A stretch of 64,000 nucleotides of DNA from Azoarcus sp. L1K30. Lineage in GTDB: Bacteria > Pseudomonadota > Gammaproteobacteria > Burkholderiales > Rhodocyclaceae. The DNA lies in contig NZ_JAGRRD010000001.1 of the NCBI RefSeq assembly GCF_018122735.1, forward strand, positions 4,585,486 through 4,649,485, in the 5' to 3' direction. Of the stretch, positions 39,588 to 48,909 are shown one piece after another (position 1 is the stretch's first letter; each line of letters opens with the position of its first letter). The notes beneath the pieces are model-generated. The model did no database searches. It was not told the origin of the DNA and saw nothing but the letters and a program-made list of their open reading frames with translations. A program made the translations under genes and the position numbers.

Positions 39588-40436
39588 TCAATCGCCGGGC
39601 TTGTGCCGCGAGGCCAGCGATACCGCGAGGCCGCTGGCGATGATCATGGCAACCGCCAGCCACGCCGCCGCAGGAAGGTGCTCGTCCCAGATCAGGATGC
39701 CGAACAGGCTGGCGAAAATCACCGTGCTGTAGCTCAGTGCGGCCGACACAATGGTCTTGCCGAAGCGGTAGGAACGGGTCATCGCCAGCTGCGCAAGACC
39801 GCCGAACAGGCCAACACCTACAAGGGCTGCGGCACCAGCGGCATCAGGGGTGTGAAAGTCGTCGGACAGGGCCCAGAGTGCGCCGAGGAGGCTGGTAACG
39901 CAGGAAAACCAGAACACGGTCCGGACCTCCGGCTCTCCAGCCTTGCCCAGCTCGCGCACGCTGATGTAGGCAAGGCTTGCGATCATGCCCGCGCCGAGAC
40001 CGGTCACTGCGCCGAGCCACTGCGACGGTTGCAGCGTGGGGCGCAGCAGCAGCACGACGCCGGCAAATCCCGTCAATAGTGCAAGGGCGATCGGAGGCCG
40101 GAGCTTCTCGCCGAACAGCACGATGAGTATGAGGGCGACGAACATCGGCGAGGTATAGCTGAGCGTGGCAGCGGTCGCCAGGGGCAGGACGCCAATGGTG
40201 AAAAAGTAGCACATCAAAGCCAGCGAACCCGATACGCTGCGCGACAACTGCATGCGCCAGTGTGGCGTTGCCAGCGAGGTGCCGGTCAGCCTGGCGGTGA
40301 TCGCCATCATGACGACGCCGAACAGGCCACGGTAAAAGACCAGCTCCCCGGTGGAGAACTGTGCCGAGCCAAGCTTTACGCAAACGCCCATGCAGGCGAA
40401 CAGGAAGCTGGCAATGATCATCCAGATGGCGGGCAT
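39588..40436 (-). CDS. DMT superfamily (EamA) transporter
   Basis: 282 residues with about ten membrane helices in two EamA repeats (e.g. SFLFACMGVCVKLG at the start; VIFASLFGILIWDEHLPAAAW near the end). The substrate is unknown; relatives export metabolites such as amino acids. ATG 40436 is preceded by CGAGGCC. The divergent glpK gene begins 141 bp away. Confidence 0.88.
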   Translation of the reverse strand: MPAIWMIIASFLFACMGVCVKLGSAQFSTGELVFYRGLFGVVMMAITARLTGTSLATPHWRMQLSRSVSGSLALMCYFFTIGVLPLATAATLSYTSPMFVALILIVLFGEKLRPPIALALLTGFAGVVLLLRPTLQPSQWLGAVTGLGAGMIASLAYISVRELGKAGEPEVRTVFWFSCVTSLLGALWALSDDFHTPDAAGAAALVGVGLFGGLAQLAMTRSYRFGKTIVSAALSYSTVIFASLFGILIWDEHLPAAAWLAVAMIIASGLAVSLASRHKPGD

Positions 40437-40577
40437 GGCCTCGATGTTGCATTGCAATGTGGTAGCCGCGCATTGAACCATATCCGGTGCCGGCGGTGCA
40501 TGCCGGATGTGCGCAAGGCTGGTCAGTTCGATGCTGAGAGGCTACGCTTGGGCTGAATCCTTTCCGGGGAGGCGCTC

Positions 40578-42068
40578 ATGGCCCATGTTCTTGCCCTTGA
40601 TCAGGGAACGACCAGTTCGCGTGCGATGGTTTTCGACGCGGATGGGAAGATCTGCGGACAGGCCCAGCTCGAGTTCGCGCAACATTTCCCCCGGCCGGGC
40701 TGGGTCGAGCATGATGCGCACGAGATCTTGCAGACGCAGTTCGATTGTGCGCGTGCCGCGCTTGCGGCAGCGGGGGTCGCTGCGGCCGATGTCGCCTCGA
40801 TCGGTATCGCCAACCAGCGTGAGACGACCGTGCTGTGGTCGCGCAAGACGGGGCGCGCGCTGGCTCCCGCAATCGTGTGGCAGGACCGCCGGACCACCGA
40901 CCACTGCGCCGCCTTGCGCGCCGAAGGCTGGAGCGACGACGTCCGCGCGCGCACCGGACTGGAGCTCGACCCCTATTTCTCGGCAACGAAACTGGCCTGG
41001 TTGCTCGAGCATCTGCCAGGCGCCCGCGAACGGGCCGAGCGTGGCGAGCTCGCGTTCGGCACGATCGACAGCTGGCTGATCTGGCACCTTACCGGTGGGC
41101 GACTGCATATCACCGATCCCGGCAATGCCGCACGAACATTGCTGTTCAACATCCATCGACATGAATGGGATGCGGATCTGGTGGCGCGGTTCGCCATTCC
41201 GGAGAAGGTACTGCCGACGGTCGTCGACAGTGTCGGCGTGTGTGGTGAAACCGATCCTGACATCCTTGGCGCTGCGATCCCGATTGCCGGCATTGGCGGC
41301 GACCAGCAGGCGGCAAGCTTCGGGCAGTGCTGTTTCGCGACGGGGATGGCCAAGAACACCTACGGCACGGGGTGTTTCCTGTTGATGAACACCGGTGTCG
41401 AACCGATCGAGTCGGCCCACCGGATGCTCACCACCATTGGCTGGTCCGGGGTGGGGCAGACGGTGTATGCGCTCGAGGGAAGCGTGTTCATGGGCGGCGC
41501 GATCGTGCAGTGGCTGCGCGATTCGCTCGGTCTGATCGGTAGTGCAGGTGAGATCGAGGCGTTGGCGCGGCGTGCGGGCGATAGTGGGGGCGTTGTCATG
41601 GTGCCCGCGTTCACCGGCCTTGGCGCGCCGTACTGGGACCCCAATGCGCGCGGCACCCTCTTCGGGCTGACGCGCGGTACGGGCGCTGCGCAGATTGCGC
41701 ATGCCGCGCTCGAGGCGATCGCCATGCAGACGCTCGATCTCGTCGAAGCGATGCAGCTCGATGGTGCGGGGCCGCTGTCCGAGCTTCGGGTGGATGGCGG
41801 CGCGGCGGCCAACGACCTGCTGATGCAGATGCAGGCCGATATGCTGGGGGCCCCGGTGGTGCGTCCGAAGATGCTGGAGACGACCACGCTGGGCGCGGCC
41901 TATCTCGCCGGACTGGGGGCGGGTGTGTGGCCAGATACCCGGGCGCTCGAGCGTCAGTGGCAAGTCGACCGTGTGTTCGAACCCGCCCTTCCAGAAGACC
42001 GCCGCCTTGCGCGCCGGGCAGCGTGGGTGCGGGCCGTCGCCTGCGCGCGAAGCTGGGGGCATACGTGA
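40578..42068 (+). CDS. glpK: Glycerol kinase
   Basis: 496-residue FGGY kinase; phosphorylates glycerol to glycerol-3-phosphate. The phosphate-binding [15 protein letters not shown] is at the N-terminus, with [28 protein letters not shown] and the C-terminal [12 protein letters not shown] also present. Its GTGA overlap with glpD means the second gene follows directly. No glpF or glpR is in the window. Confidence 0.96.
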   Translation: MAHVLALDQGTTSSRAMVFDADGKICGQAQLEFAQHFPRPGWVEHDAHEILQTQFDCARAALAAAGVAAADVASIGIANQRETTVLWSRKTGRALAPAIVWQDRRTTDHCAALRAEGWSDDVRARTGLELDPYFSATKLAWLLEHLPGARERAERGELAFGTIDSWLIWHLTGGRLHITDPGNAARTLLFNIHRHEWDADLVARFAIPEKVLPTVVDSVGVCGETDPDILGAAIPIAGIGGDQQAASFGQCCFATGMAKNTYGTGCFLLMNTGVEPIESAHRMLTTIGWSGVGQTVYALEGSVFMGGAIVQWLRDSLGLIGSAGEIEALARRAGDSGGVVMVPAFTGLGAPYWDPNARGTLFGLTRGTGAAQIAHAALEAIAMQTLDLVEAMQLDGAGPLSELRVDGGAAANDLLMQMQADMLGAPVVRPKMLETTTLGAAYLAGLGAGVWPDTRALERQWQVDRVFEPALPEDRRLARRAAWVRAVACARSWGHT

Positions 42069-43633
42069 CCAGTGCGCCGGCCTCCTGTCTTGCCGAACGC
42101 AGCCGTCAGGCCCTGTTGGCGCGGCTGTCCGAACCCCGGGTTTGGGATGTGGTGGTCATTGGCGGCGGCGCAACCGGACTCGGCTGTGCGGTGGACGCGG
42201 CATCGCGTGGTTATTCGGTTCTGGTGGTCGATCGTGAGGATTTTGCCAAGGGCACGAGTTCGCGGGCGACCAAGCTGATTCATGGTGGCGTGCGTTATCT
42301 CGCGCAAGGTAATTTCCCGTTGGTGCGCGAAGCGCTTGCCGAGCGTGCGCGTCTCCTCGTCAATGCCCCTCATCTGGTCCGTCCGTTGCGCTTTGTGGTC
42401 CCTGCCTACCATCTGCACGACAAGCCGATGCTGTTTGCCGGGCTCGGACTGTACGACTTGCTCGCCGGCGGTCGCGGCATCGCACGCAGTCGTGTGCTGG
42501 ATGTGGCGCACACCATCGAAGCCTTGCCGGGTGTCCGGGAGTCGGGCTTGCGCGGCGGGGTTGCCTACTGGGACGCGCAGTTCGACGATGCGCGGCTGGC
42601 ACTGGCACTGGCGCGCACCGTGGCGGATCTGGGCGGCGTTGCGCTCAACTACTGCGCCGTGACCAGCCTGGTGGAGAAGGCTGGCAGAATCTGCGGTGTC
42701 GACCTGAATGAGCGTGAATCGGGCACGACGTATCGCGTCGACGCCAAGGTGGTGATCAACGCCGCCGGCGTATGGGCTGACAGCGTGCGCCGACTGGCGA
42801 GCCCGGCCGCGGAGGCGAGGCTCAGCCCCAGTCAGGGCGCGCATCTGGTGGTGGACCGCGCGTTCCTGCCGGGTGATTCGGCCCTGCTGGTGCCGCATAC
42901 CGACGACGGTCGCGTGTTGTTCATGATTCCCTGGCAGGGCAGTGTATTGCTGGGCACGACCGACTCCCCCCGGCCCGACCTGCCGGTCGAGCCCCGGGCG
43001 CTGCCGGGCGAGGTCGATTTTATTCTGGAAACGGCCGCCCGATACCTCTCGCGACCGCCGACGCGTGTGGATGTCCGTAGCGTGTTTGCGGGGCTGCGGC
43101 CACTGATCGGCGGCGGGGACGGCTCACCTACGCGCAGATTGTCGCGTGAGCACCTTGTCGACGTGTCGGCGCAGGGCCTCGTCAGCATTACCGGGGGCAA
43201 ATGGACGACTTATCGTGTGATGGCCGAGGATGCGGTGGATGCGGCACAAGCGGCAGGGGGCCTTCGATCGCGATCATCGGGTACCGCGCATCTGCGCCTG
43301 CACGGTGCACCGGCGCAGCACGCGGATGACGTGTATGGGCTTGACCGCACCCAGGTGCAGGCGCTGCCCGGCTCGGGACGATGCGTGGTCGAGGGGCTGA
43401 GCTTGACCGAAGCGGAAGTGCGTTACGCAGCACGTGCCGAGTATGCGCGTACGGTCGAGGATGTACTTGCCCGGCGCCACCGCGTGCTGTTCTTTGATGC
43501 TGCGCGGGCGATCGACGCGGCACCGGAGGTCGCGCGCATCCTTGCCGAGGAACTTGGCAGCAGCCAGGATTGGATGGCGGCCGAGGTGGCGCGTTTCAAC
43601 GCCGTAGCCGCGCAGTATCGGGTCGAGATCTGA
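42065..43633 (+). CDS. glpD: Aerobic glycerol-3-phosphate dehydrogenase
   Basis: 522-residue FAD enzyme at the inner membrane that feeds electrons from glycerol-3-phosphate to quinone. The dinucleotide fold [21 protein letters not shown] is near residue 30, then [15 protein letters not shown], and the C-terminal domain has the usual [21 protein letters not shown]. The start is GTG 42065, sharing bases with the glpK stop. A longer frame from 41927 lies within glpK and is discounted. Confidence 0.95.
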   Translation: MTSAPASCLAERSRQALLARLSEPRVWDVVVIGGGATGLGCAVDAASRGYSVLVVDREDFAKGTSSRATKLIHGGVRYLAQGNFPLVREALAERARLLVNAPHLVRPLRFVVPAYHLHDKPMLFAGLGLYDLLAGGRGIARSRVLDVAHTIEALPGVRESGLRGGVAYWDAQFDDARLALALARTVADLGGVALNYCAVTSLVEKAGRICGVDLNERESGTTYRVDAKVVINAAGVWADSVRRLASPAAEARLSPSQGAHLVVDRAFLPGDSALLVPHTDDGRVLFMIPWQGSVLLGTTDSPRPDLPVEPRALPGEVDFILETAARYLSRPPTRVDVRSVFAGLRPLIGGGDGSPTRRLSREHLVDVSAQGLVSITGGKWTTYRVMAEDAVDAAQAAGGLRSRSSGTAHLRLHGAPAQHADDVYGLDRTQVQALPGSGRCVVEGLSLTEAEVRYAARAEYARTVEDVLARRHRVLFFDAARAIDAAPEVARILAEELGSSQDWMAAEVARFNAVAAQYRVEI

Positions 43634-43673
43634 GCCCCAGTCGTGGTCGTTTGGGTGGCCGTGCGGCTCGCCT

Positions 43674-44996
43674 TCAGGCGGTCGGTCGCCGCAGGCTGAC
43701 GCGGGCCTCGAGTCCGCCGTCCGGGTGATTCGACAGACTGATTTCCCCTTGCTGCGTGCGCAATAGATTGCGGGCAATCGCCAGGCCCAGTCCCGTTCCC
43801 CCGGTTTCACGATTGCGCGAGGACTCCGTGCGGTAGAAGGGGGCGAAGACCTTCTCCAGCTCGGACGGATCCAGTCCGGGGCCGTGGTCGCGAATGCGGA
43901 TCGAGACCTCGCCGGGCGCCTCCTCGATCGTGATGTCCACCTGTCCGCCGAATTTCGCCCCGTTCTCGATCAGATTCCACAGCGCGCGCCGCAGGGCGGA
44001 GAGCTGCCCCTGAAAGGGTGAGTTTGCCCGGCCTGCCAGCGTTATCGTCCACCCCATGTCGAGCGCGTCGTTGCTCAGGGCCTCGAGCAGCTGGTTCAGA
44101 TCCACCGCCTGTTTCTCGTTGCTGCTTTCCATGCTGCGGGCGTAGGCGAGGCCTTCCTTGATCAGGCTCTGCATGGCGTCGAGATCGGCCTGAATCCGGG
44201 TCTTGAGGTTGTCGTCATCCACTTGTTCTGCGCGTAGGCGCAGGCGCGTGATGGGTGTCTGGAGATCGTGCGAAATGGCCGCGAGGATGCGGGTACGCTC
44301 GCGCATGTGTTCGCCGATGCGTTGCTGCATCTGGTTGAAGGCCGCCACCGCGTTGGCAACTTCGGTTGGTCCGCGGATGTCGAGTGGCGCGCGTTCGGGG
44401 TCTTCACCAAGGGCCGTCGCCGCGGCCGAAAGACGCGATAGCGGGCGTGTGGCGACGCGCACGCTGAACCAGATCAACGCGCTGACGCCGATGACCAGCG
44501 CCAGCAGGGCCGAGAGCAGCTGCCCGGGCGGTGGAACATGGAATTCGGGCGAGAACGGTACGCCGGGAAGGCGGATGATGAGCGGCGCGCCATCGGCCAG
44601 CTGCGTTGAAATCAGCAACACCGGGTGGCCTTCCTCTCCGCGCCGGTTCCCGTACAGGTTGACAGCCCGTTCCGGCATGGCCTCCCTCAGCGCCGGCAGC
44701 AGTGGATGCTCTATGGGCAGCGGACGCGCATGCTCGGGGAGCGGGTGCAGGCTCAGACGCAGGCGTCGGCGACCGAGTTCGTCCACCCAGCGCTCGCGCT
44801 CGTCCGGGGTCATCCGGTCGAGCACGTCGGCTGTGGCCGCGACCTCCTGCGCCAGACCCTGAAACAGCGCGTGTCGTCCCACCCGGTCGCGTTCGCCGAC
44901 AAAGAGCATGAAGCTGACCGCAAGAACCAGGGCGATGCCGGCAAGCCAGATCAGCATGAGGCGCGAAAACAGGCTCCGGGGCCAGGGTATGCTCAT
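43674..44996 (-). CDS. Two-component sensor histidine kinase
   Basis: 440 residues. Membrane helices at about 13-34 and 158-178 bracket a ~120-residue periplasmic domain. HAMP, the phospho-acceptor region (ILAAISHDLQTPITRLRLRA) and the ATPase domain follow (N box NLIENGAKFG, G1 DHGPGLDP, G2 GGTGLGLAIA). The N box reads ENGAKF rather than ENAxKY, a mild variant. ATG 44996 overlaps the stop of the regulator gene (ATGA), so they are coupled. Signal unknown; the Spy-like gene at 45965 suggests an envelope cue. Confidence 0.92.
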   Translation of the reverse strand: MSIPWPRSLFSRLMLIWLAGIALVLAVSFMLFVGERDRVGRHALFQGLAQEVAATADVLDRMTPDERERWVDELGRRRLRLSLHPLPEHARPLPIEHPLLPALREAMPERAVNLYGNRRGEEGHPVLLISTQLADGAPLIIRLPGVPFSPEFHVPPPGQLLSALLALVIGVSALIWFSVRVATRPLSRLSAAATALGEDPERAPLDIRGPTEVANAVAAFNQMQQRIGEHMRERTRILAAISHDLQTPITRLRLRAEQVDDDNLKTRIQADLDAMQSLIKEGLAYARSMESSNEKQAVDLNQLLEALSNDALDMGWTITLAGRANSPFQGQLSALRRALWNLIENGAKFGGQVDITIEEAPGEVSIRIRDHGPGLDPSELEKVFAPFYRTESSRNRETGGTGLGLAIARNLLRTQQGEISLSNHPDGGLEARVSLRRPTA

Positions 44997-45757
44997 GGTG
45001 CGGACTGCCCGCGGGATTCTGCCGTAACCTCGCACGCGAGAACGTACCCTTCATTGCGGACGGTCTTGATGATCGCCGGTTCACGTGCGTTGTCGGAAAG
45101 ACGTTGGCGGAGACGGCTGACCAGCAGGTCGATGGAACGGTCGAACACGTCAGCCTCTCGTCCCTGAGTGAGCTCCATCAACTGGTCGCGTGAGAGTACG
45201 CGCTGTGGATGGGCCAGAAAAACCCCAAGCATGCGATATTCGGCGCCGGACAGGGCGACGACGGTGCCGTCCGCGGCGACCAAGTGCCGATTGACGGTGT
45301 CGAGTGTCCACTGGGCAAAGTGCATGGCCCGGGAGCCAGCCATCGGGGCCGTCTCCAGATTGGGCGGAAGTGCGCGTGCGCGACGCAGGATGGCACGGAC
45401 GCGGGCATAAAGTTCGCGCGGCACGAATGGTTTGGGCAGATAGTCGTCGGCACCCATCTCGAGGCCGAGGATGCGGTCCATGTCCTCCCCGCGTGCGGTG
45501 AGCATCAGGATGGGCGTTCCGGCATGGGCGTCGTTTCCGCCTCGAAGGTTCCGGCACAGCGTCAGTCCGTCATCGCCGGGCATCATGATGTCGAGCACGA
45601 TGAGGTCGATCCGGTGATGTTCGAGTACGGACTTCATCTCGCGCCCGTTCGCGGCTGTGGAGCAGCGCAATCCCTGCTTCTCGAGGTAGTCGGCAAGCAG
45701 GTTGCGGATGTCGCGATCGTCATCGACGATCAGGATATGGTCTGGTTGAGTGGACAT
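44993..45757 (-). CDS. OmpR-family response regulator
   Basis: 254 residues. The receiver domain has acidic residues DDDRD near 13, phospho-acceptor Asp in DLIVLDIMMPGDDGL (about residue 55) and the Lys in LPKPF. The winged-helix DNA-binding domain has LSGAEYRMLGVFLAHP and RSIDLLVSRLRQRL, typical of the OmpR branch. Paired with the downstream kinase. A direct repeat GTATC-N5-GTATC lies 48 bp upstream (45805-45819) and may be its own target. Confidence 0.94.
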   Translation of the reverse strand: MSTQPDHILIVDDDRDIRNLLADYLEKQGLRCSTAANGREMKSVLEHHRIDLIVLDIMMPGDDGLTLCRNLRGGNDAHAGTPILMLTARGEDMDRILGLEMGADDYLPKPFVPRELYARVRAILRRARALPPNLETAPMAGSRAMHFAQWTLDTVNRHLVAADGTVVALSGAEYRMLGVFLAHPQRVLSRDQLMELTQGREADVFDRSIDLLVSRLRQRLSDNAREPAIIKTVRNEGYVLACEVTAESRGQSAP

Positions 45758-45804
45758 GCGAGATCTCCTTGATCCGAATCTTAAGCTGGCGCAGGAGCAT
45801 TCTT

Positions 45805-45819
45805 GTATCCCAACGTATC
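45805..45819. promoter_or_regulatory. Direct repeat, candidate response-regulator site
   Basis: GTATC-CCAAC-GTATC has a 10-bp period, the geometry used by OmpR-family dimers. It lies in the 207-bp divergent gap between the response regulator and the Spy-like gene. The site is inferred only from spacing and context. Confidence 0.35.
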
Positions 45820-45964
45820 GGACTCCGTTGTCGAGACATCAACATGCAATCCGGCGCGATCCCGACACTTGCGGCTTACATCGAGGTGATCAAATGGGCT
45901 CGTCGTCTCAGTCAAGCAGGAAATCGGGACGAATGATCAATCGAACAATGCAAGGAGAGGCATC

Positions 45965-46507
45965 ATGAAGACCTGGATCAAGACCACTATCGCGGTAGCG
46001 CTGATTGCAACATCCGCAGTAGGCGCGACGGCCATGGCACGCGGCGGGGAGTGTGACGGCATGCGGGGCGGGCAGTCTGCCTGGCAGGAAATGTCGCCGG
46101 AGAAGATGAAGGCGCGGATGACCGAGCGGGTCGAACTGCAGGCAGCCCGACTGGAACTGGCGCTGGCGCTGACACCCGAGCAGAAACCGGCCTGGCAGGC
46201 GTTCAAGACGGCGCTCAAGGACAGGAGCGAGCACATGGCGTCACAGATGGAAGCTCGTGCCAATGCGGCTCGGCCGAAAACCGTACTCGAGCGCATGGAT
46301 CGAATGGCGGAAATGAGCGCGTTGCGGCAGACTGAAATGGCCGACATGCGAAAGGCCGTCGAGTCCTTCTATGGCACCCTGTCTGCCGCCCAGAAGACGG
46401 TGTTCGATGCCGAGTTCGACCGCATGGGGCGACGTCATGGTGCGGACGGGTACGGTATGGGGGGGCACATGCGTGATGGTGGCCCGTCGGGCGCGCGCCG
46501 TGGCTGA
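45965..46507 (+). CDS. Spy/CpxP-like periplasmic LTxxQ protein
   Basis: 180 residues with a signal peptide (KTTIAVALIATSAVGATAMA). The mature protein is helical and charged, with two LTxxQ-type motifs: LALTPEQKPAW near residue 62 and LSAAQKTVFD near 140. Spy-family members are periplasmic chaperones or modulators of envelope-stress kinases. It is divergent from the two-component genes, so a feedback role is plausible. Gly/His/Met-rich end (RRHGADGYGMGGHM), possibly metal-binding. Confidence 0.85.
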   Translation: MKTWIKTTIAVALIATSAVGATAMARGGECDGMRGGQSAWQEMSPEKMKARMTERVELQAARLELALALTPEQKPAWQAFKTALKDRSEHMASQMEARANAARPKTVLERMDRMAEMSALRQTEMADMRKAVESFYGTLSAAQKTVFDAEFDRMGRRHGADGYGMGGHMRDGGPSGARRG

Positions 46508-46558
46508 GGCGGGTGGGACGAGGCCGCAACCCTGACGGGGGACGCCACGAAAAGAAAA

Positions 46559-46592
46559 TGCCGCCTGGCAGCATGCTGCCAGGCGGCATTTC
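46559..46592. terminator. Bidirectional terminator between the Spy-like gene and aceA
   Basis: A long palindrome (AATGCCGCCTGGCAGC-AT-GCTGCCAGGCGGCATT) with A-rich upstream and TTTCTG downstream sequence. It lies between the two convergent genes. Confidence 0.88.
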
Positions 46593-46638
46593 TGTGAGCA
46601 ATATGTAGCGGCTGGGCCGCCACGCATGCGGGTTCGAC

Positions 46639-47955
46639 TTAGTGGAACTGTTCTTCTTCGGTCGAACCGGTCAGTGCCTTCACCGACGAGGAGCCACCCT
46701 GGATCACGGTGGTGACGTCGTCGAAGTAGCCCGCGCCGACTTCCTGCTGGTGAGACACGAAGGTGTAGCCCTTTTCGCGTGCAGCGAATTCCGGCTCTTG
46801 CACCATTTCGGTGTAGTGCTTCATGCCTTCGCCACGAGCATAGTTGTAGGCGAACTGGAAGGTGTTGTACCACATGAGGTGGATACCGGCCAGGGTGATG
46901 AACTGGTACTTGTAGCCCATTGCCGCCAGCTCGTCCTGGAACTTGGCAATGGTGGCCTCGTCGAGGTTCTTCTTCCAGTTGAAGGACGGCGAACAGTTGT
47001 AGGACAGCAGCTTGCCCGGGCAGGCGGCATGCACGGCCTGCGCGAATTCACGGGCGAAGCCGAGGTCCGGCGTGCCGGTTTCGCACCACACCAGATCGGC
47101 GTAGGGGGCGTAGGCGACGCCACGGGAGATGGCCTGCTCAAGACCGTTCTTGACGCGGTAGAAGCCTTCCTGGGTCCGCTCACCGGTCAGGAAGGGCTTG
47201 TCGTTTGCATCGTAGTCGGAGGTCAGCAGATTGGCGGCCTCGGCGTCGGTACGGGCCAGGATCAGCGTCGGCACGCCCATCACGTCGGCAGCGAAGCGAG
47301 CCGCGGTCAGCTTCTCGACGGCTTCACGCGTCGGCACCAGCACCTTGCCACCCATGTGACCACACTTCTTCACTGCGGCCAGCTGGTCTTCGAAGTGAAC
47401 ACCTGCAGCGCCCGCGGTGATCATGTTCTTCATCAGTTCGAAGGCGTTGAGCACGCCACCGAAGCCGGCTTCGGCATCGGCCACGATCGGCAGGAAGTAG
47501 TCGATGAACTCGGCGTCGCCCGGGTTGATGCCACGGCCCCACTGGATCTCGTCGGCACGCTTGAAGGTGTTGTTGATGCGACGAACCATGGTCGGAACGG
47601 AGTCGTAGGCGTACAGCGACTGGTCCGGGTACATGGTTTCGGAGGTGTTGCCGTCGGCAGCGACCTGCCAGCCGGACAGATACACGGCTTCCAGGCCAGC
47701 CTTGGCCTGCTGCATGGCCTGACCGGCCGTGATGGCGCCAAAGGCATTCACGTAGCCCTTCTTCGCGCCGCCGTTCACCTTTTCCCACAGCTTTTCTGCA
47801 CCACGCTTGGCAAACGTGTGTTCCGGCTGCAGGCTACCACGCAGACGGACGACATCAGCGGCGGTGTATCCGCGCTTGACGCTGTTCCAGCGGGGATTCT
47901 CGGCCCAGTCTTTTTCGAGGGCGGCAATTTGCTGTTCGCGGGTCAGGTTCATCAT
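46639..47955 (-). CDS. aceA: Isocitrate lyase
   Basis: 438 residues; cleaves isocitrate to glyoxylate and succinate in the glyoxylate shunt. The catalytic KKCGHMGGK is near residue 193, with SYNCSPSFNWKK near 320. ATG 47955 (MMNLTREQQI) follows AAGGAAGC; longer frames run into the promoter region. Malate synthase is not adjacent. An AT-rich upstream region holds a 20-bp palindrome and TTGCAAA/TTGCGAAA repeats. Confidence 0.96.
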   Translation of the reverse strand: MMNLTREQQIAALEKDWAENPRWNSVKRGYTAADVVRLRGSLQPEHTFAKRGAEKLWEKVNGGAKKGYVNAFGAITAGQAMQQAKAGLEAVYLSGWQVAADGNTSETMYPDQSLYAYDSVPTMVRRINNTFKRADEIQWGRGINPGDAEFIDYFLPIVADAEAGFGGVLNAFELMKNMITAGAAGVHFEDQLAAVKKCGHMGGKVLVPTREAVEKLTAARFAADVMGVPTLILARTDAEAANLLTSDYDANDKPFLTGERTQEGFYRVKNGLEQAISRGVAYAPYADLVWCETGTPDLGFAREFAQAVHAACPGKLLSYNCSPSFNWKKNLDEATIAKFQDELAAMGYKYQFITLAGIHLMWYNTFQFAYNYARGEGMKHYTEMVQEPEFAAREKGYTFVSHQQEVGAGYFDDVTTVIQGGSSSVKALTGSTEEEQFH

Positions 47956-48271
47956 GCTTCCTTGTCTGTTTGATAAGGGGGTCAATCCGGGTCGGCCGGG
48001 ATCGGGAGCCGGTACAACCGGTTGTTTTCGACCGGCGCGAATTCGAGGGAGAAAGTTGCGTCGGTTGATGAACAGTATAGGGCGCATTCCGCGCAGCAGC
48101 AATATGTCTTATATAAGACATAAGAAAAAACTTTATTTAATAAAAACAAAAACTTGCAAATTGTGTTTTACATTGCGAAACGCGGATCAGGCTGGTGAAA
48201 TGAAAAGACGGGGTTGGGGTGCTGCGATGCACATCCGGAGGCCCCGTCGATCATATTGACAGCCCTGTCGC
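47956..48271. other. Regulatory gap upstream of aceA
   Basis: The 316-bp stretch between aceA and the RraA-like gene contains no coding frame that I can support. Bases 48100-48180 are strongly AT-rich against the surrounding GC-rich DNA and carry a perfect palindrome (48103-48122) and two similar TTGC-A-A repeats (48154-48160 and 48173-48180). This looks like the promoter/operator region of aceA. Confidence 0.6.
48103..48122. promoter_or_regulatory. Perfect 20-bp palindrome upstream of aceA
   Basis: TATGTCTTAT-ATAAGACATA is fully symmetric. It lies about 150 bp before the aceA start codon. It could be an operator for a dimeric repressor of GntR or similar type. The regulator is not in the window. 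Confidence 0.6.
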
Positions 48272-48751
48272 TCAACTCAATGCGGTGGCGGAAATGATCA
48301 CGCCGTCTTCGTCCGCGTAGACGTAGTGGCCGGGCTGGAAGGTGACGCCACCGAAGGTGACTGCAATGTCCGTTTCGCCGCTGTTGCGCTTTACCGTCTT
48401 GCGCGGATGCGTGCCGAGCGCGAAGACCCCCAGATTCATTGCGCCGATGGCTTTTGCGTCGCGAATGCAGCCGTAGACGATGATGCCGGCCCAGTTGTTC
48501 TTCACTCCGAGTTCGGCGAGTTGGTCGCCGACCAGCGCGCAGCGCATCGAGGCGCCACCATCAATGACCAGGACCCTGTTCCGGCCGGGCGATTCAAGTG
48601 CCTTGCGCACAAGTGAATTGTCCTCGAACAGCTTGAGAGTGGCGATTTCGCCGCCAAAGGCGGTTTGGCCGCCAAAGCTGCGAAACATCGGGGCGACGAC
48701 ACTGACCTTGTCTTCGTGGGCGTCGCAAAGATCGGCTGTCTGAATCTGCAT
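48272..48751 (-). CDS. RraA-like protein / 4-hydroxy-4-methyl-2-oxoglutarate aldolase family
   Basis: 159 residues. The family core is clear: TADLCDAHEDKVSVV, GDQLAELGVKNNWAGIIVYGCIRD and GTHPRKTVKRNSGE. In E. coli RraA inhibits RNase E; in other bacteria close relatives are metal-dependent HMG/oxaloacetate aldolases with the GxxxxxxxxxGxRD motif also seen here. Sequence alone does not separate the two roles. Confidence 0.88.
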   Translation of the reverse strand: MQIQTADLCDAHEDKVSVVAPMFRSFGGQTAFGGEIATLKLFEDNSLVRKALESPGRNRVLVIDGGASMRCALVGDQLAELGVKNNWAGIIVYGCIRDAKAIGAMNLGVFALGTHPRKTVKRNSGETDIAVTFGGVTFQPGHYVYADEDGVIISATALS

Positions 48752-48844
48752 GGGAGCTCCGTGAGGCGTTGAATGGATGAAGTGATCGTTCCGAGGCCGT
48801 GATCATAATGGAGCGTGCAGTGGTACGAACAGCCGCGGACGGAC

Positions 48845-48875
48845 GAAAAAAAGCGCGACCCTGAGGTCGCGCCTT
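48845..48875 (-). terminator. Terminator downstream of clpA
   Basis: On the minus strand GGCGCGACC-TCA-GGGTCGCGC is followed by seven T. It begins about 35 bases after the clpA stop. Confidence 0.9.
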
Positions 48876-48909
48876 GTCGAGATGGCCTGGTGCGAAGCGG
48901 TTGCCGGCG

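Noticed and set aside
43988-44000. Variant N box (ENGAKF) in the histidine kinase as a sign of a dead kinase
   Set aside because: The key Asn residues, H box and G boxes are intact, so activity is expected.
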